A DNA stretch of 64,000 nucleotides, from contig CATQJL010000316.1 of the NCBI GenBank assembly GCA_958299035.1, positions 31,127,441-31,191,440 of the forward strand, read 5' to 3'. Every line of letters starts with the position of its first letter. Positions within the stretch are counted from its first letter, which is position 1. Positions 11,700-23,819 of this stretch are shown one piece after another. The position numbers and the translations under genes are program-made. Source of the DNA: Cylicocyclus nassatus (taxonomy: Eukaryota > Nematoda > Chromadorea > Rhabditida > Strongylidae). The notes below the pieces were generated by a model that worked only from the letters and a program-made list of their open reading frames with translations, had not been told where the DNA came from and ran no database searches.

Positions 11700-12850
11700 T
11701 AAGTTCCTGAAACAATCAAGAAATGCGCAATGATTCATGCTTTCCGGAAACAGCAGAATGATCGGAGATACGCTCATTGATACATAATCTCATGAAAAGC
11801 GCAATAGATATGTTTAATTTCGTACTAAATACAGATAAAATTATTTCTTTGGATACGGGTCAGAATATAGATAACGCAAAAAAATTTTTAGAGAGAAGCT
11901 TACTCTCTTAGCACTACAAGACAAAATTTCTCCTTTCTTATTAGTAAAGCGTGATTGCCCTTTACTTAGATTAAATTTTTTAACATTTGATTTTGTGGAA
12001 ACTGATTGAAGTTTAGACCAAACAACAAGAAACTGTTTGATTCTTTGTATTGAAAAGATGGGTTTTCTTTAAAAGTGAAACATTAATGAATTACCTTAGC
12101 GATTTCCGGCAAATCTTAATTAGCTGCTGTGCAGCTTCGACTAAAAACTATGAAAAAAAGTGAAAACGAAGGGCTTGAAGATGCCGCATCTAGCTACAAA
12201 TGCCAGTTTAACAGCGACTTCAGCTTCTGAAAAACATCCCAGAAAAAAAAGAGATTCAATCCAAAATCAAAAATAGGCGAGGCGTGGAAGGCTTTAATCT
12301 ACAGGCGACCGGAAAATATCGGTGTTAAAAGCTTCAATCATTCTTTCTGCATATATTCCATCATCACAGCCTGGTAAATCTCATGTTTCCTGAAGTTTAA
12401 TTTCGTCAGTTAACAATGAAACTTTTTGAGCGAACTGGGCAAACTTTTGCATACTCCATGTGCAAAATATGCAAAATGTATATGCACCAGAAAAAATGCC
12501 AGGGCATCATTCATTAGCCCATAGCTATAAAATTCGTCTATGATGCTTCCTGTTTGAGGATTCTTCTTTCAAACAGCAGCTAAATGTCCGTAGTGCTCCC
12601 TCGGCTGCAACTCAACCGCTTCACTTTCTGCTCATTGCCTATCGGTAGGAAAGTGCTTTTGCACTTATTAATGTAAATCCTTTTCAATACTAATTGCTTA
12701 CCAGGATGTCCACTTACTTTCTAGCAGATAAATCAATACATTAGCATTACAATGAAGAATCTTTATTTCATGCTATCGTACTTTGGGGACACACAGATTC
12801 ATGGTATGTAATGGGAATTGCATCCGGGAAGCAATTATCTTTTTCGTTTC
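11700..12850. repeat. Duplicated segment, copy A
   Basis: Homologous by ordered blocks to 15970-17000, 20590-21200 (distal part), 24050-25270 and 26330-27550: GCAATGATTCATGCTTTCC (11727), TGATTTTGTGGAAACTGAT, GAAGATGCCGCATCTAGC, CATTCATTAGCCCATAGC. No intact reading frame, so I treat it as a decayed segmental duplication. A few short minus-strand stretches align in frame between copies, so an extinct gene family is possible. Confidence 0.6.
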
Positions 12851-13644
12851 CCGCATCTCAGCGGTTCCTCGAGGACAATCTGCTAATATTCTTTAATTTT
12901 ATTCAGCAGCAGCGTTCATGTAAATGGGAAGAAACTTTTTTCTTATCCATAGTCTTCCAGAAACAGAGTTTGCACAAATTTGGTAACGGCATCAACCACT
13001 CCTATCAAGACAATCACAATGTTCCGCAGCTGCGTGATTCCTTGCAAAAATATTAGATATCCGTTTCTGCAGCTTTGAAGTCACTGTTTTGGCCGTATGC
13101 ACGATCCCCAGGGGATCCCCTGTAGATCTCCAGGAGATCACACAAAATAGTGGAAATCTAATCAATTATGCCAGTAACCTGGCATCCATTATGCGCAGGT
13201 ACAAGTGTATGAAAAACTTCATAAGCAAGATAGAGAAAGAGCAGGAAAGATACGTGGAGTAGCGAATATGACGCATCCCCTCTCAGATTACGTGCGTACT
13301 GGCCTTGGTCATAGTCAATGTCCAAAGTTCTCATTTCAATTTTACATTTCTGTCTAGAAAACATTGGATCATCTTACATGTTCTCTTTCTTTCTCAATTC
13401 ATGCTCTTCCATTGGATAACAGCTTGTATGTACTCTGCACTTGAAAAATTTGCAGTTGAACAGAGTTGGGTGTAATAGAAGGGGAAGTTACCACTGCGAG
13501 GCATTAAGGTAACAACTACGGCACATTGTGAAGTAGCTGTTATTTTATTGAATGTCCAAAGTAAATCAGACTATTTTTATTGCTGAGATAATATTCGATA
13601 GAGAAAAGCAAGCTCTATATAATAACCACCAATGTTCCATCTAA
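12851..13644. other. Unassigned sequence ending in a mariner-type MITE fragment
   Basis: No gene recognised. From about 13539, TTATTGAATGTCCAAAG and then TTCGATAGAGAAAAGC resemble one end of the mariner-type MITEs seen elsewhere; the other end is missing. Confidence 0.4.
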
Positions 13645-14006
13645 CAAGGGAAGGATACTCGATCGCAGTGACGATTTTGTAGGCGGTTATACTGCGTATA
13701 CCTTCCCCAGACGGTGATTTTTAAACCGCACTCCAAATCTGCTATGACGGACGTCATTTTGGAAGAGCTATGAAGGATTTTGCAATAACGCAAAACCGGC
13801 GGCATCAGACCCAGGACATCCATCTCAGCAGCCCAAGCCACTATCTACTACACCAGTCGACCACGGCAATGATGAGGCAAGTCTACCTTTATAGCATCTC
13901 CAGAATGACGTCATAGCAGATGTGGAGTGCGGGTCACCGTCTGGGGCGGTATACGCGGTATAAACCGCTTACCCAATCGTCACTGCAATCGAGTATCGTT
14001 CCCCTG
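13645..14006. mobile_element. CAAGGG-family short DNA element
   Basis: 362 bp. The left end is CAAGGGAAGGATACTCG; the right end, reversed, is CAGGGGAACGATACTCG. The imperfect inverted repeats extend about 150 bp, and the TAA duplication lies at 13642-13644 and 14007-14009. The single-copy centre has a tRNA-like segment on the minus strand. Inserted in, or next to, a mariner-MITE fragment. Confidence 0.8.
13790..13866 (-). tRNA. Degenerate tRNA-like segment inside the CAAGGG element
   Basis: The minus strand reads GGTCGACTGGTGTAGTAG, a good A box with the same 5' context as the copy at 9394. The B box has decayed (CCGGTTTTGCG). Recognised mainly by comparison with the better preserved copies; not a functional tRNA. 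Confidence 0.35.
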
Positions 14007-14133
14007 TAAGCTGTAATTCAGGCTGAACTTGTAGCCAAAAACTACAACTTTTTCAGTACCTTATCCGATATCCTTCCAGACTATTTGAACTTCAAACTTG
14101 GTCATCATACAAGACATATTGAAGTCGTAAATA

Positions 14134-14982
14134 TAATGTCGTTCCAAAAGTAACTTCGCTTTTTTCAAATAAACGCCATATTTTGCGGAACACAGATTTT
14201 TGAGAGATCATGGTAGCATTCGATGCTGCAATTCACCTTTTTTCTAGTTGTTGCAAAATATTCCAGCACAATCAATGAGCTCTGAGAAAATTACCAAAAG
14301 TTGTGAATCGTGCAAACGTTTATATCAACCCTCCGAAGGAGTCCAAGTAACACATCGATAAAGCAAGCCTTACAGGAAACAAAACAACTTTTTTTTCTAT
14401 AGCTCGCCATAAATTTTTTCAAATATTCGTCACTAGTATTCGTCACTGTCGGATTTTGCCAGGCCTACGTCAGCCACAATCGCATCAAATACCTGAATTT
14501 TCCCAGGTACTGCCGGGGTGCGTTCAAAAGTACGAGCTATAATGATTTGATCCGCAAAAACACCATGGAAGCACCCGTTGAAAAGAGGAAAAAAGCTGCA
14601 TCGAATAGCATCCGAGCTGCTCGCCCTTTGGTGTTCGACGAGGATTTAATCGACCAAGTATGGGGATTGGTAGACTCAGTTAGAATTTTGTTAAAAGATT
14701 ATGACGAGTTATGGTAAGGAGGGGAAAATTTGGCTTGAAGGATTTGCTTTATCCATACGTTACCTAACCTTTTCGAGTTATCGGTAAAAAAAATTCAGAC
14801 AAATAGCGGAAATTGACCATGGCAAAAACCATGGGTTGTGGTTTTGGTAACCCAAGAGCTCAATGACCATTAAAAAGAGGATGAATTGTGCATTGAATGC
14901 AACCAAGATCCTCTAAAGATATTTATTCCATCAAGTGTGACGTTCATATGAAAAAAGCGAAATTACTTTCGAAACGGCGTAG
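14134..14982. mobile_element. Mariner-like element with long imperfect TIRs
   Basis: The left end GTCGTTCCAAAAGTAACTTC is matched in reverse by the right end (CCGTTTCGAAAGTAATTTC near 14982); the arms extend about 100 bp. It shares the internal AAGCTGCATCGAAT block with the mariner MITEs at 3336 and 56578. It contains an open reading frame without an obvious start (14403-14717). Boundaries are approximate because the terminal TA context is degraded. Confidence 0.6.
14403..14717 (+). pseudogene. Open reading frame of 104 codons inside a mariner-like element
   Basis: Open from just after a TAG (14400-14402) to TAA (14715-14717). The first ATG is internal (14565), so the frame is easily missed. 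Visible segments include FCQAYVSHNRIKYLNFPR, MEAPVEKRKKAASNS and LVFDEDLIDQVWGL. The codon pattern and charged, compact composition look protein-like. A GKAASNS-type stretch in the same frame occurs in the related element at 56578-57460. It could be an ancient transposase fragment or a captured host exon; I do not recognise the family. Confidence 0.35.
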
Positions 14983-15969
14983 TACGGTATGTTAGCTGAA
15001 TTTTTTCTGTGGCTCAAATTGAAACAATAATAGTCCAAAAATACAAAAACTTTTCGAAACTTTTCCAGTATGGTGGCACTTTTTGGTTATAAGAGCACAT
15101 ATGGAGTAAAAATCTATGATTACTTATTAGGGCTTGCAGTATACAAGCCGATTACGACTCAGGTGGATTTTTGTTGACCATTTTGACCAGGGCTTTGCTG
15201 TGCTCAAGTGTGTTAGAAAAATAGCATTTTGATTGATTCGAAAAGGGGTTTAATTTTGGGACAGCCTAATAGTTTAATCCGGAAACCTTTTATGATATTT
15301 TTCTGATCTGTTGACTATAGGAACGTAGTGCAAACTTGTTGAGGCTTTTCAAATGTTTTATTCAAATTTTTGGTAATAGGAAACATTTATTATACTAAAC
15401 CTGGCGTAATTGTGAACGACACGGTCCACGGTAGAAAGCAAATTGCATATTTGAAACATGCGCTTCTGATTGACTTACTAATAATTTGTCAGCTTTTCCA
15501 GCTTTTATCAATTTTCGGTTCTAAATAGCGCAAAACTTTTTGGACGACTCTCACCGGTAATTATACAGTAGAGAGCAGTGAATTTAGTTAAAATTATTCT
15601 CTTGAGAAGGTACCCGGTTTAGGGAGGTAGGGGACATTAGGCCGCCGGAAGGAGAGTCCAAGCGGACATTTGCAACAAACCGCGCGCCTTCACCATTACT
15701 GCTTCATGCTAGCTGTCCGCGTGGGTGGAGCCTATACCCTATGTCCCCTACCCGGTTTAGGGTGTGTGGTTTAGATGAGCAAGGATAGTCACAGCGAAGA
15801 GCACAACATTGTTTGAGTTCTCTCTTTTTCGCAACGAAACTTTATTTACCTCAGCTGCTAATACACGATGTACTAACACTAAAACTATATTACTTTTTCA
15901 ACTATGTTCTTGACCACCTCAAAAAGTAAAGGGGAAGATTTTGAAAGATTTTAATCTCAAAATCCCGAT
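14983..15969. other. Unassigned sequence with a mariner terminus fragment and a small hairpin element
   Basis: TTTGGGACAGCCTAATAG near 15255 is an isolated mariner-type end. A small inverted repeat lies at 15625-15748. No gene recognised. Confidence 0.4.
15625..15748. mobile_element. Small MITE-like insertion flanked by 14-bp direct repeats
   Basis: Inverted ends TAGGGGACATTAGGC and GCCTATACCCTATGTCCCC, flanked on both sides by TACCCGGTTTAGGG (15611-15624 and 15749-15762). A 14-bp duplication is long for a DNA transposon; it may instead be a local duplication. Confidence 0.45.
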
Positions 15970-17000
15970 TAGAAATAATCAGTCCAGTTCATTTTCGAAC
16001 TAAGAACTGATTGTGAGCTGTTAAGGGAAGAAAAATGAATTAGATTATGAAACTTTTCGAATGAGGTTTTTTGCGCCAACTTTTTTTTCGATGTTCGGAC
16101 AGTATCTCGAGCACGCAGGCGGTGCCAAAAAGGTGTTGAATTCCATGCATATTTGATATCCAAAGGAAGTCGCTAAAGAATACATTTGCATTTTTATCTA
16201 CATTCTGCCGTCACTTGTTGGCTTCCTCTCTTCCATAAAGTAGATTTTGTAAAAAAGATGCTGTTTCTTTGCCTTATACTGGACCACAGAATATTCCATA
16301 ACTCATTAGATTATTCGAAAAGATTTATTGAGTTCTCGCAATGATTCATGCTTTCTGGAGTTCTAGAATTATCAAAGTAAACGATTATGACGTTTTGACA
16401 TTCTATCACCTGTATTGAAATATAAGAAAATACAGTTTTGTTGATGCCTAACCTCACCTTTTGCACTGAAGGCTGGCGAAAAATTATTTGAAGATCAAAA
16501 GTCGGTGAAAAGATTACGTAAGAGAGGATTCAGGATAAAGCTCACCTCCTCAGCATCACGTTCAACCTCCAAATTTTGCCTTCCTTACTAGTAAGAGGTT
16601 ACTGTTCTTCACATAAATTTAACTATTTCGTACGTGATTCTGTAGAACTAATTATTATCTAGAGTTAGCATCCAAAAACAAAGTTGTTTGATCCCTGAAT
16701 CAAAAGATGTAATTTTCGTCGAAAGTAAATCTTTGATGGGGATTTTCTAGAAAGAGTTTCGACGAAACTCAATCAACAGATCGTGGCTTCGATAAAAGAC
16801 TTTTTAAAACAAAACGAAGAAGCTCAGGGTCATTTTTTCAGAAAAAAAAGCTCGAAGATGTTGCATTGAGCTTCAGTGTCACTTTAACGATGTGACTTAA
16901 CGATGCAGCTCTGGAAACAATCGCGAGATTAGAAGTGCGATAGAGTCCAAAAATAAAATAAGGGTTACATTTTTGCCAGTGGCCATAAATCGTTCACAAG
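15970..17000. repeat. Duplicated segment, copy D
   Basis: Blocks shared with the copies at 24 kb and 26.5 kb: CATATTTGATATCCAA (16147), GCCTTATACTG (16272), GCAATGATTCATGCTTTC (16338), GAAGATGTTGCATTGAGC (about 16853). Minus-strand stretches WHRLRARDTVRTSKKK (here) and WHRLNENTVRITKK (26.3 kb) look homologous, hinting at a decayed gene, but frames are broken. Confidence 0.55.
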
Positions 17001-17091
17001 TCGAATAAATTCTAAGACACGAGATTATGTAGAGTATAGTCTAGTAAGATAGTGCTGTAACGTCACAATTTCCCTACTTCGAAAAAAAATG

Positions 17092-17499
17092 CGGTACCAT
17101 TAAAGGCAGCGCCTCGGCAGAATGACAACTTTGGATATTCGTCGTTGTGGGTTCTCTGGATGAGCTAAATCCAAGACTGTGTTTTGCAGCTTTAAAAGAT
17201 ATCAATAACCCACTTTTCCAGAAGTGAAAAGTGCTACTTGGGCGGACGGAGTATGCCTGCCCTCGAGCGCGATTGGCTCGTGGGTACGGTAGGTACAGTG
17301 TCTCCACTCATAAGCCAACCGCGCTCTAGAACAGGATACGCGGTCCGCCCGAATAGCATTTTCACTTCTGGAAAAGCGGGTTTTGATATCTTTTGAAGCT
17401 GCAAAGCATAGTTTGGACTTAGCTCGTCTAGGGGAACCCAGAACGATAAATATCTCAAAGTTGTCATTCTGCCGAGCCGCTGCCTTTACCTTGGTATGC
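17092..17499. mobile_element. Fold-back MITE
   Basis: Two inverted arms of about 170-200 bp: GGTACCATTAAAGGCAGCG at the left is answered by CGCTGCCTTTACCTTGGTA at the right, and CTTTTCCAGAAGTGAAAA/TTTTCACTTCTGGAAAAG near the centre. No coding capacity; superfamily not assigned. Confidence 0.65.
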
Positions 17500-19299
17500 G
17501 CGCGACAAAGTGCCCTTCAAGTGGAATCGGACTCCTGGATCCCGAGTTCGCTAGTAGATTTCTGTTTGCGCGATGTTCATATGTCTTGATATAGATGCTG
17601 TTTTCAATCTACAGGAACATTAGTCTTCATCATGAAATATTTCCAGAGAATTATATTAGTTCTTGTAAAGCCCATACTTATCGGCCACCCTGCTTGTCGC
17701 AACTTTTTAACGACCAATATAGCTTTTTTCTCGAATTTCGTTAGCTTCTGCTCTCTACCGTAGAACTCTCTCAAGGTCTTAGGTTATCCCTACATCAAGT
17801 TAGAGTAGATATGCCAAATGCATGAGAAATGAAAGGATAAGAAAGTAGCAGTAGGGGTAATAACGATACGCTTTTCTTAGGCATCTTTGCCCTAGATATA
17901 TTTCTAATGATCAAAAGGTGACAAATCAAAGAGAGTAGATGTGCAATCGTGCTATTTTTTGGGTATTAGGTAGTGAGATCATTTTTTTTGTTAATTTAAC
18001 ACCAATTTTTTTGTTTTACAGTAGACGATGACGATGGGAATGGGATTTGAGTATATGTGGTACGCGTTACTTTGCGATGAGAAAAGGACGTAAAGAGCGC
18101 AGGAAGACGGCAATTTTAGTCATAATCTTTTATAAACGTAGACGATAAAAGTTCGTTATTACGCGAAAAGAAGAAAACGTGGGGAAATTGGCTATACGAA
18201 AACGCGGAACTCAGTAAAAGAATAATTGTTTTTCAAAAAGAAATCGAAAGCCGAGTGTGGGATGATCGCGTTTTGTACGTGAAAGTTATTTATTGGTAAT
18301 TGCTCTAGTTGGCGATGTAGATTGAAAAAGAGAATTTTCAATTTATAGCCTTGTCTTTCAAATACACTACGATGAAAATTTTAATCTTGAAAACTTTTAC
18401 TAGACTTTTCGCTCAGTCTTCATCTACATCTAGCAGCTGATGTCGTATTAGATCGCAACGATGACCATATGTATGTGCTCTTCAATTTTTAGCTTGGTCA
18501 AAATTTTTTATTACTATTTTTTACCTAATAGCTTTTTCTAAATTGTAGCTGAACAGTGATTCAAAAGCATAGCTGGATAAAATTTCAACCTACCGCTCGT
18601 GTGCTGTGGATTTTTAAAGAGTATTCCTCAATGTTGACAAAGTTCGATAAAAGCTCTTTAGGATATGAAGATAGCAATATAACAAAGCTCGTATATCACC
18701 CAATGGTCAGAATATGCTAGCAAAAAAGCAAACAAGTTTGCTCATTTTCTGCAAAAGTTGGTCATAACCTAAAAATGACAACAAACATCTCGAAAGCAAA
18801 TTCTAATTTTCACGGAAATACGCACCTGGCCTTAGTAAGTGCACATGTTAATCAACAACATAGCTTAAAGCTAGAAAAAAAGCTTCTGACTGACTCGCTT
18901 TTTCATTGCTTTAGCGTATATCTTATTATCCGAATTTCTGATCATCTACAAATTGACTGCTACATTTTTATAAACTTCAGAGTGTACCTTGTACAAATTG
19001 TTGTCTGAAAAAGAAAGTATAGGCATCAGTTTGCTTCATCCTTAATGCTTCCAAGTCTTGAAGGGGGGAGCCCCGGCTTCCTTCAAGCCAATTAGTCTAG
19101 GCTTTCTCCATCTTTCGCAAACTCATCTTCTCATTTTCGATTGTGCTGCAAAACTGTTCACTTTACTAGTACGACTTCAATCACTTTCTGATCGCGTTTG
19201 TTTTACTGTGTTTTATTCGTTTATTTTATTGTTCATATATATTTCAATATATAACTTAAAAGCTTTCCCTTTTACTGCTTCGTAACCTCTCAAGCTGAA
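17500..19299. other. Unassigned AT-rich sequence
   Basis: No recognised domain, splice-consistent exon series or structured repeat. Confidence 0.4.
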
Positions 19300-20420
19300 C
19301 TGTCGTTAGGCCAGATACGCATATGGAAGTGCTGGTTCTGCTCTTTCCATTATATTCAGCTTCAGGAAGCTTCGGAGATTGTAGAACAAGACCTTCTGCA
19401 ACCTAAGATTTCGGAATTTTGAATTTATTTTCAACCTGTCAGCAGGTTGAGCTGCAACCCATATGATTCGTGGTTCTGGCTTTACTCCGCGAAAACTTGC
19501 ATCTAAGAAAAAGCCTCTTTTCATTTCAAAGATCTTCATAAACCGGTCATTTACAGAAAATATCACCTTTATCAAAATCTACGCATTCAAATTCTTTTTG
19601 AAAAGCTAGGCGCTTTACTCTATGTTGTGCTGATATTACAAAACCATCATAGAATTTACAAAAAAATGACGATGATAAACTTTGGAAAAATAGAATTCCA
19701 ACTTTCGTTATTTGGAATTTTGCTCAAAAATGGGGCTTAAATCAGTCGAAGGAGAAAACAATTTCTTAACAACTATTTAGCGAGATTATGTGCCCGCTCA
19801 AACTCGTTGAAAAAAAACGGAAAGCTTAGCGAGTGACCCAGCTATTTTCATCGAAATTGAAGGTTATGGTAGGTAACAAAATTGAAACTAAATTTCCCTC
19901 GAGGCTACTCCACTCATAGTTAGTGAAGTTATTGGCCGACTAACTACCCAAGTTCTCTTTTTTTTGCATTGTTGGACCAAGAGTGAACTCCGTTCTATTT
20001 TCAAATAAGCCTCGAACAGACGTGAGGTTTCGGAGGTATTAGGGACACTGGACCTCGATATTTGACTGAACACATTGCCTTCCTCATCTTGCTGCAAGTT
20101 TAACCTTTTCAGCATTACCTGTTGGGCTTAAGTCTTTATCCAATACTTTTTTTAAAACAGAGTGTTAGCTTGCACAGAATTTGCAGAATCATCTTAAGCT
20201 AATTTCATAATCATGATTTGCCAAGTTTGACTTCTTTTTTTGCATGATTGGGCGACATGCGTCAGAGTATCCGCTTTTCGAGCCTTGGGAGGGCTCCTAA
20301 TGATTGCTGAGGTTATTTCTGCTGGCAAGCAAGCCGGTTCGAATAAAACAGCAAACATATCCCTTACGCATTTATTTTAGTAAAATATCATCACTTTTTG
20401 ATTATCATTAGACCAGAAAA
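19300..20420. repeat. Duplicated segment, copy F (pairs with 30000-31460)
   Basis: Ordered blocks shared with 30000-31460: CTATGTTGTGCTGA, TTTCCCTCGAGGC, GAGGTATTAGGGACACTGG, GCATGATTGGGCGAC, CTCCTAATGATTGCTG. The partner is interrupted by a Helitron, so this copy shows the uninterrupted arrangement. No intact reading frame. Confidence 0.65.
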
Positions 20421-20589
20421 GTCATTTTTACGCACATTCATTTACTTTTTTTTTTACCACATGGGAATGTAATCATCTCGTATGCGACTGCCAAAATTTA
20501 CAATTTTTCCAATTTTTAATTTTTCCAATTTTTAGAGTCTTACTTGATAGAATTGAAGCATTTCACGTCGAAACTCGAGGTTTCAATTA

Positions 20590-21200
20590 ATCCGCACTGC
20601 TTCTCTTTACTCATGCTGGCAAGGTTTGCATTATGATGATGCATGAAAGAAAAAAATGCGGAAAAAAAATCCTGATGCATCGTTCATTAGCCCACAGCTA
20701 TTAGAATTCGTCTGTCATTGCCGTGGGTAGTAATGTCCTGGGAGGTTTCTTCTTTCAAACTGTAGCTACTGCTCCAAAGTGCTCGATGGGCTGCAATCTA
20801 AACCGCTTCATTTCTGCTCCAGTTTTTTATTTATTATCTGCCTATCATTATCGTGAAAAGTGCTTTCGTACTTATTATTGAAATTATCTCTTTTATCCTA
20901 ATTGTTTACCAGAATGTCAACTTAGTCTCGAGCAGACGAACTAATTTACCAAAAATGTAATAGAGATTCTGTTATTTCATGCTTTCGTGCTTTAATGGCA
21001 CAAGAATTCATGTTAAGTAATAGGAAAGATGCGTTAATAAGCAGTTATTCTTCATGCTTTGTTCTTCAAGACCTTAAAAAATCCTCTGCTTATGGCTCTG
21101 CATTCCTATCCAGCAGGAATGTTTCATGCGTACGAGAACAAGGCTTCTTTTCTTATCCATTGTGTATCTTGAGAAAATGTAAACGGAGTTTATAGCGTCA
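20590..21200. repeat. Duplicated segment, copy B (distal part)
   Basis: Matches the distal halves of the copies at 12.5 kb and 24.9 kb: TTCATTAGCCCACAGCTAT and the following run of smaller blocks. Confidence 0.5.
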
Positions 21201-21267
21201 TCGTCATTGTCACACAAGTAAACTTCCCGCTTTTCCAAATTCCTTTTGTCACAAAACAAATAATATA

Positions 21268-21760
21268 TTAGGGTGTCCCATAATTTTTACCGTTTTTACA
21301 ACCGTCGTCTCTTTGTATTTTTCCCTCAATTGATGTGGCTTAAGTAATCATTCGACAGGGCAAAGCAAGCTCCTACAAGATGACCATGAAGAAGGCGCCG
21401 AAATCGTATTTCACCGAGTTTTGAGCTAAAATCTAGTATCAGTCAAAAACGAACTTTTCTTTCAAAAAGCCGTATCTCCGCCCCAAAATATCTCATAAAT
21501 TCCTCATTTACTCTAGCGCATGCTTGACATAGCGCACATTCCATTGTACTACTTCCGTATTTTCTCCATGGCTGCAAACAAAGGAAAATGAATGAGGTAA
21601 AGTGGCAAACTCCGCCCAGACATCCTGAGCTCCTCCCACGCAAGCGATCATATAGCTCATAAGTACAGAAGTACATCATGTGTTTGTAAACAGGTGCTCC
21701 AGTTCTTGAAAATTGCCGATTTTTAGGGTGAAAACGGTAAAAAATTATGGGACACCCTAG
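21268..21760. mobile_element. Tc1/mariner-type MITE, 493 bp
   Basis: Ends TTAGGGTGTCCCATAAT and, in reverse, CTAGGGTGTCCCATAAT, flanked by TA. Subterminal TTTTTACCGTTTT also inverted. Contains the recurrent GCAAAGCAAGCTC motif (21361). No transposase. Confidence 0.8.
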
Positions 21761-23067
21761 TAGATCGTAATTTGCCCAAGACTTCTGCCATAATTTTCGT
21801 TTTCTTTTTTTATCGCTAAAATTGATATTTTCAAGCACTCAAGCATATCCAAGGCCAAAATTTCACGGTCAAAATCTCGGAGGTTCATACTGTACAACGC
21901 ATATACAAGAGGAGCTCAGTACCGCTGAAAGCGTAGTTTACCATCTTCTGTTTTTCAATTTTTTATTGGATTCTAAGCAAGAAAAAATTTTTAGCAAGTG
22001 TACCTATGGAGTGTTTATGTCAATTACAGGCGAGAACAAGAGAGATAATCGTAGATTTTTGGGGCGATTAAATTTTTGGCATAATGAATTGCTCTTATGC
22101 TTTCGATTCAAGCTTTGGGTGGATCACGTTTTCTGGCAATGTTCAGAGGTTAAGCTGCAGAGTTCCTTTTGCTCCATCGAATCTTGCTGCTACAATTTTT
22201 GGATCTGTCTTATTAGTTTGCTTTAGAAAAAATCTTTTCTTTCCAACCTAATACGGACTTCATCTATAAAACGACTTATTGAAACAGGATGTTTCGAAAA
22301 AATAGTTACGTCCCTTAAAAGTTTTCAAAATTGATTTGTCACTCGAGTTACTGCTTGGTATCACAGCAACACTACTTCGTGAGATAGCCGTCGACTTGTT
22401 TGATCTGAAATTTTAATGCAATTTACAAACGCGTTGCTTTTAAACTTGAACTCTGTGCCTGGCTTTTGTAAGCCTTATCGTAATGCCTTGGTAACTGCAC
22501 TTCCAGGCTCAAAGGCCGATTGTCATCAAAGGAAAACGTTTCTCCTTTTCGGTTCTATACTGCAGCAAAATTGAAAAAGCAGGAGAACTAGGACTCGTGT
22601 GATCTCACAGTAAGTAAGCACGATTATTGCGCCATATTGTACTCAGTTCAACGTTATTGAGGGACTTCGAGAAAGAATCAGGCGACGAAACAGTCGTTAT
22701 AATTTTAGGGCTACGCTGAGTGAATGCAATTTAGGCAAACAAGAATGCGTTTTTGACGGGAACAGACTTTGCGGGCAGTGGTTTGGTATAAGAATTAGGT
22801 AAGCAGTTCACCAAGGACGATTTGCATTTAGCGTCTTTTCGTACATGAGATTTATTTTATTCGCCTTGCTTTGAGAGTATGAGCTTGAACTCGACTTGTT
22901 TTCTTTGTTTTCCCAAATTTTGTACTCAACAGCCCGGAAACTGAGAGTAGCGCATTTCAAGCATTCCACTGAGATCAGTGCCCAGTCATAATGATCAAAA
23001 GTTGCATCTAAAACCCTTCCAAGCAAGGACAGACCGGATATTGAAGGAAGAAATGTGATAGATAAAA
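21761..23067. other. Unassigned sequence
   Basis: Reading frames of 90-134 codons occur but have no recognisable family. The minus-strand stretch YDWALISVECLKCATLSF (about 22.95 kb) looks protein-like but I found no partner exons. Confidence 0.3.
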
Positions 23068-23787
23068 CAGAGTGTCCCAAAAAAATGTAACGAACGTTTG
23101 ATCTTCAATAACTTTCCTATATGGAAAGCTTCGTGGATCTTTGAGTGTCATGTGGTAGAGCTGGGTTCAACTCAGATTTACAGTATAAAGGTAGTCACAG
23201 GATTCTTTTAGTTACTGTAGGGTTACGGTAGGAATTTTCAACTAATTTTACGCTTACGACAGGCGAGAACTGCTTCTAAAAATTCCAAAAAAAAACCGAA
23301 GGACTAAACTGAAGTCTCCGGGGATGCTGAGTAATTACGAAGTTTTCCGTTACCGTACTCCTCATCTTCCTAGGGTATGCGCACGTAACGCCATGGCGCG
23401 AAGGTTTTGACGACGTTGTAATTGCAACGTTGATTTAGTAAATTTTGGGAAAAAGGAAAAAAATAGCGTTACAGTGCGCATACCGTAAGAAGATACGACG
23501 GTAGCGAAAAACTTTGTAACTAGATTCAGCATCCCCGAAAACCTCACTTTAACGTCTTTCGGCTTTTTGGAATTTTTAGAAGCAGTTCTCGCCTGTCAGA
23601 AGCTTGAGATTAGTCCAAATCCCTACGGAAACCCTACAAAGACTAAAATAAATCTGTGACTAGCTTTATACTGTAAATCTAAGTTGAACCCAGCTCTACC
23701 GTGTGACACTTGAAGATCCGCGAAAGTTCTCCATATAAGGAAGTTATTTAAGATCAAATGTTTGATACATTTTTTTGGGACACCCTG
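23068..23787. mobile_element. Fold-back Tc1/mariner-type MITE, 720 bp
   Basis: Ends CAGAGTGTCCCAAAAAAA and, reversed, CAGGGTGTCCCAAAAAAA. The inverted arms are about 340 bp each, covering nearly the whole element, so it can fold into a long hairpin. TA follows the right end; the left TA is mutated. Confidence 0.8.
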
Positions 23788-23819
23788 TATTATAAATAGA
23801 TGCTACGGGGCTCTGGGAA

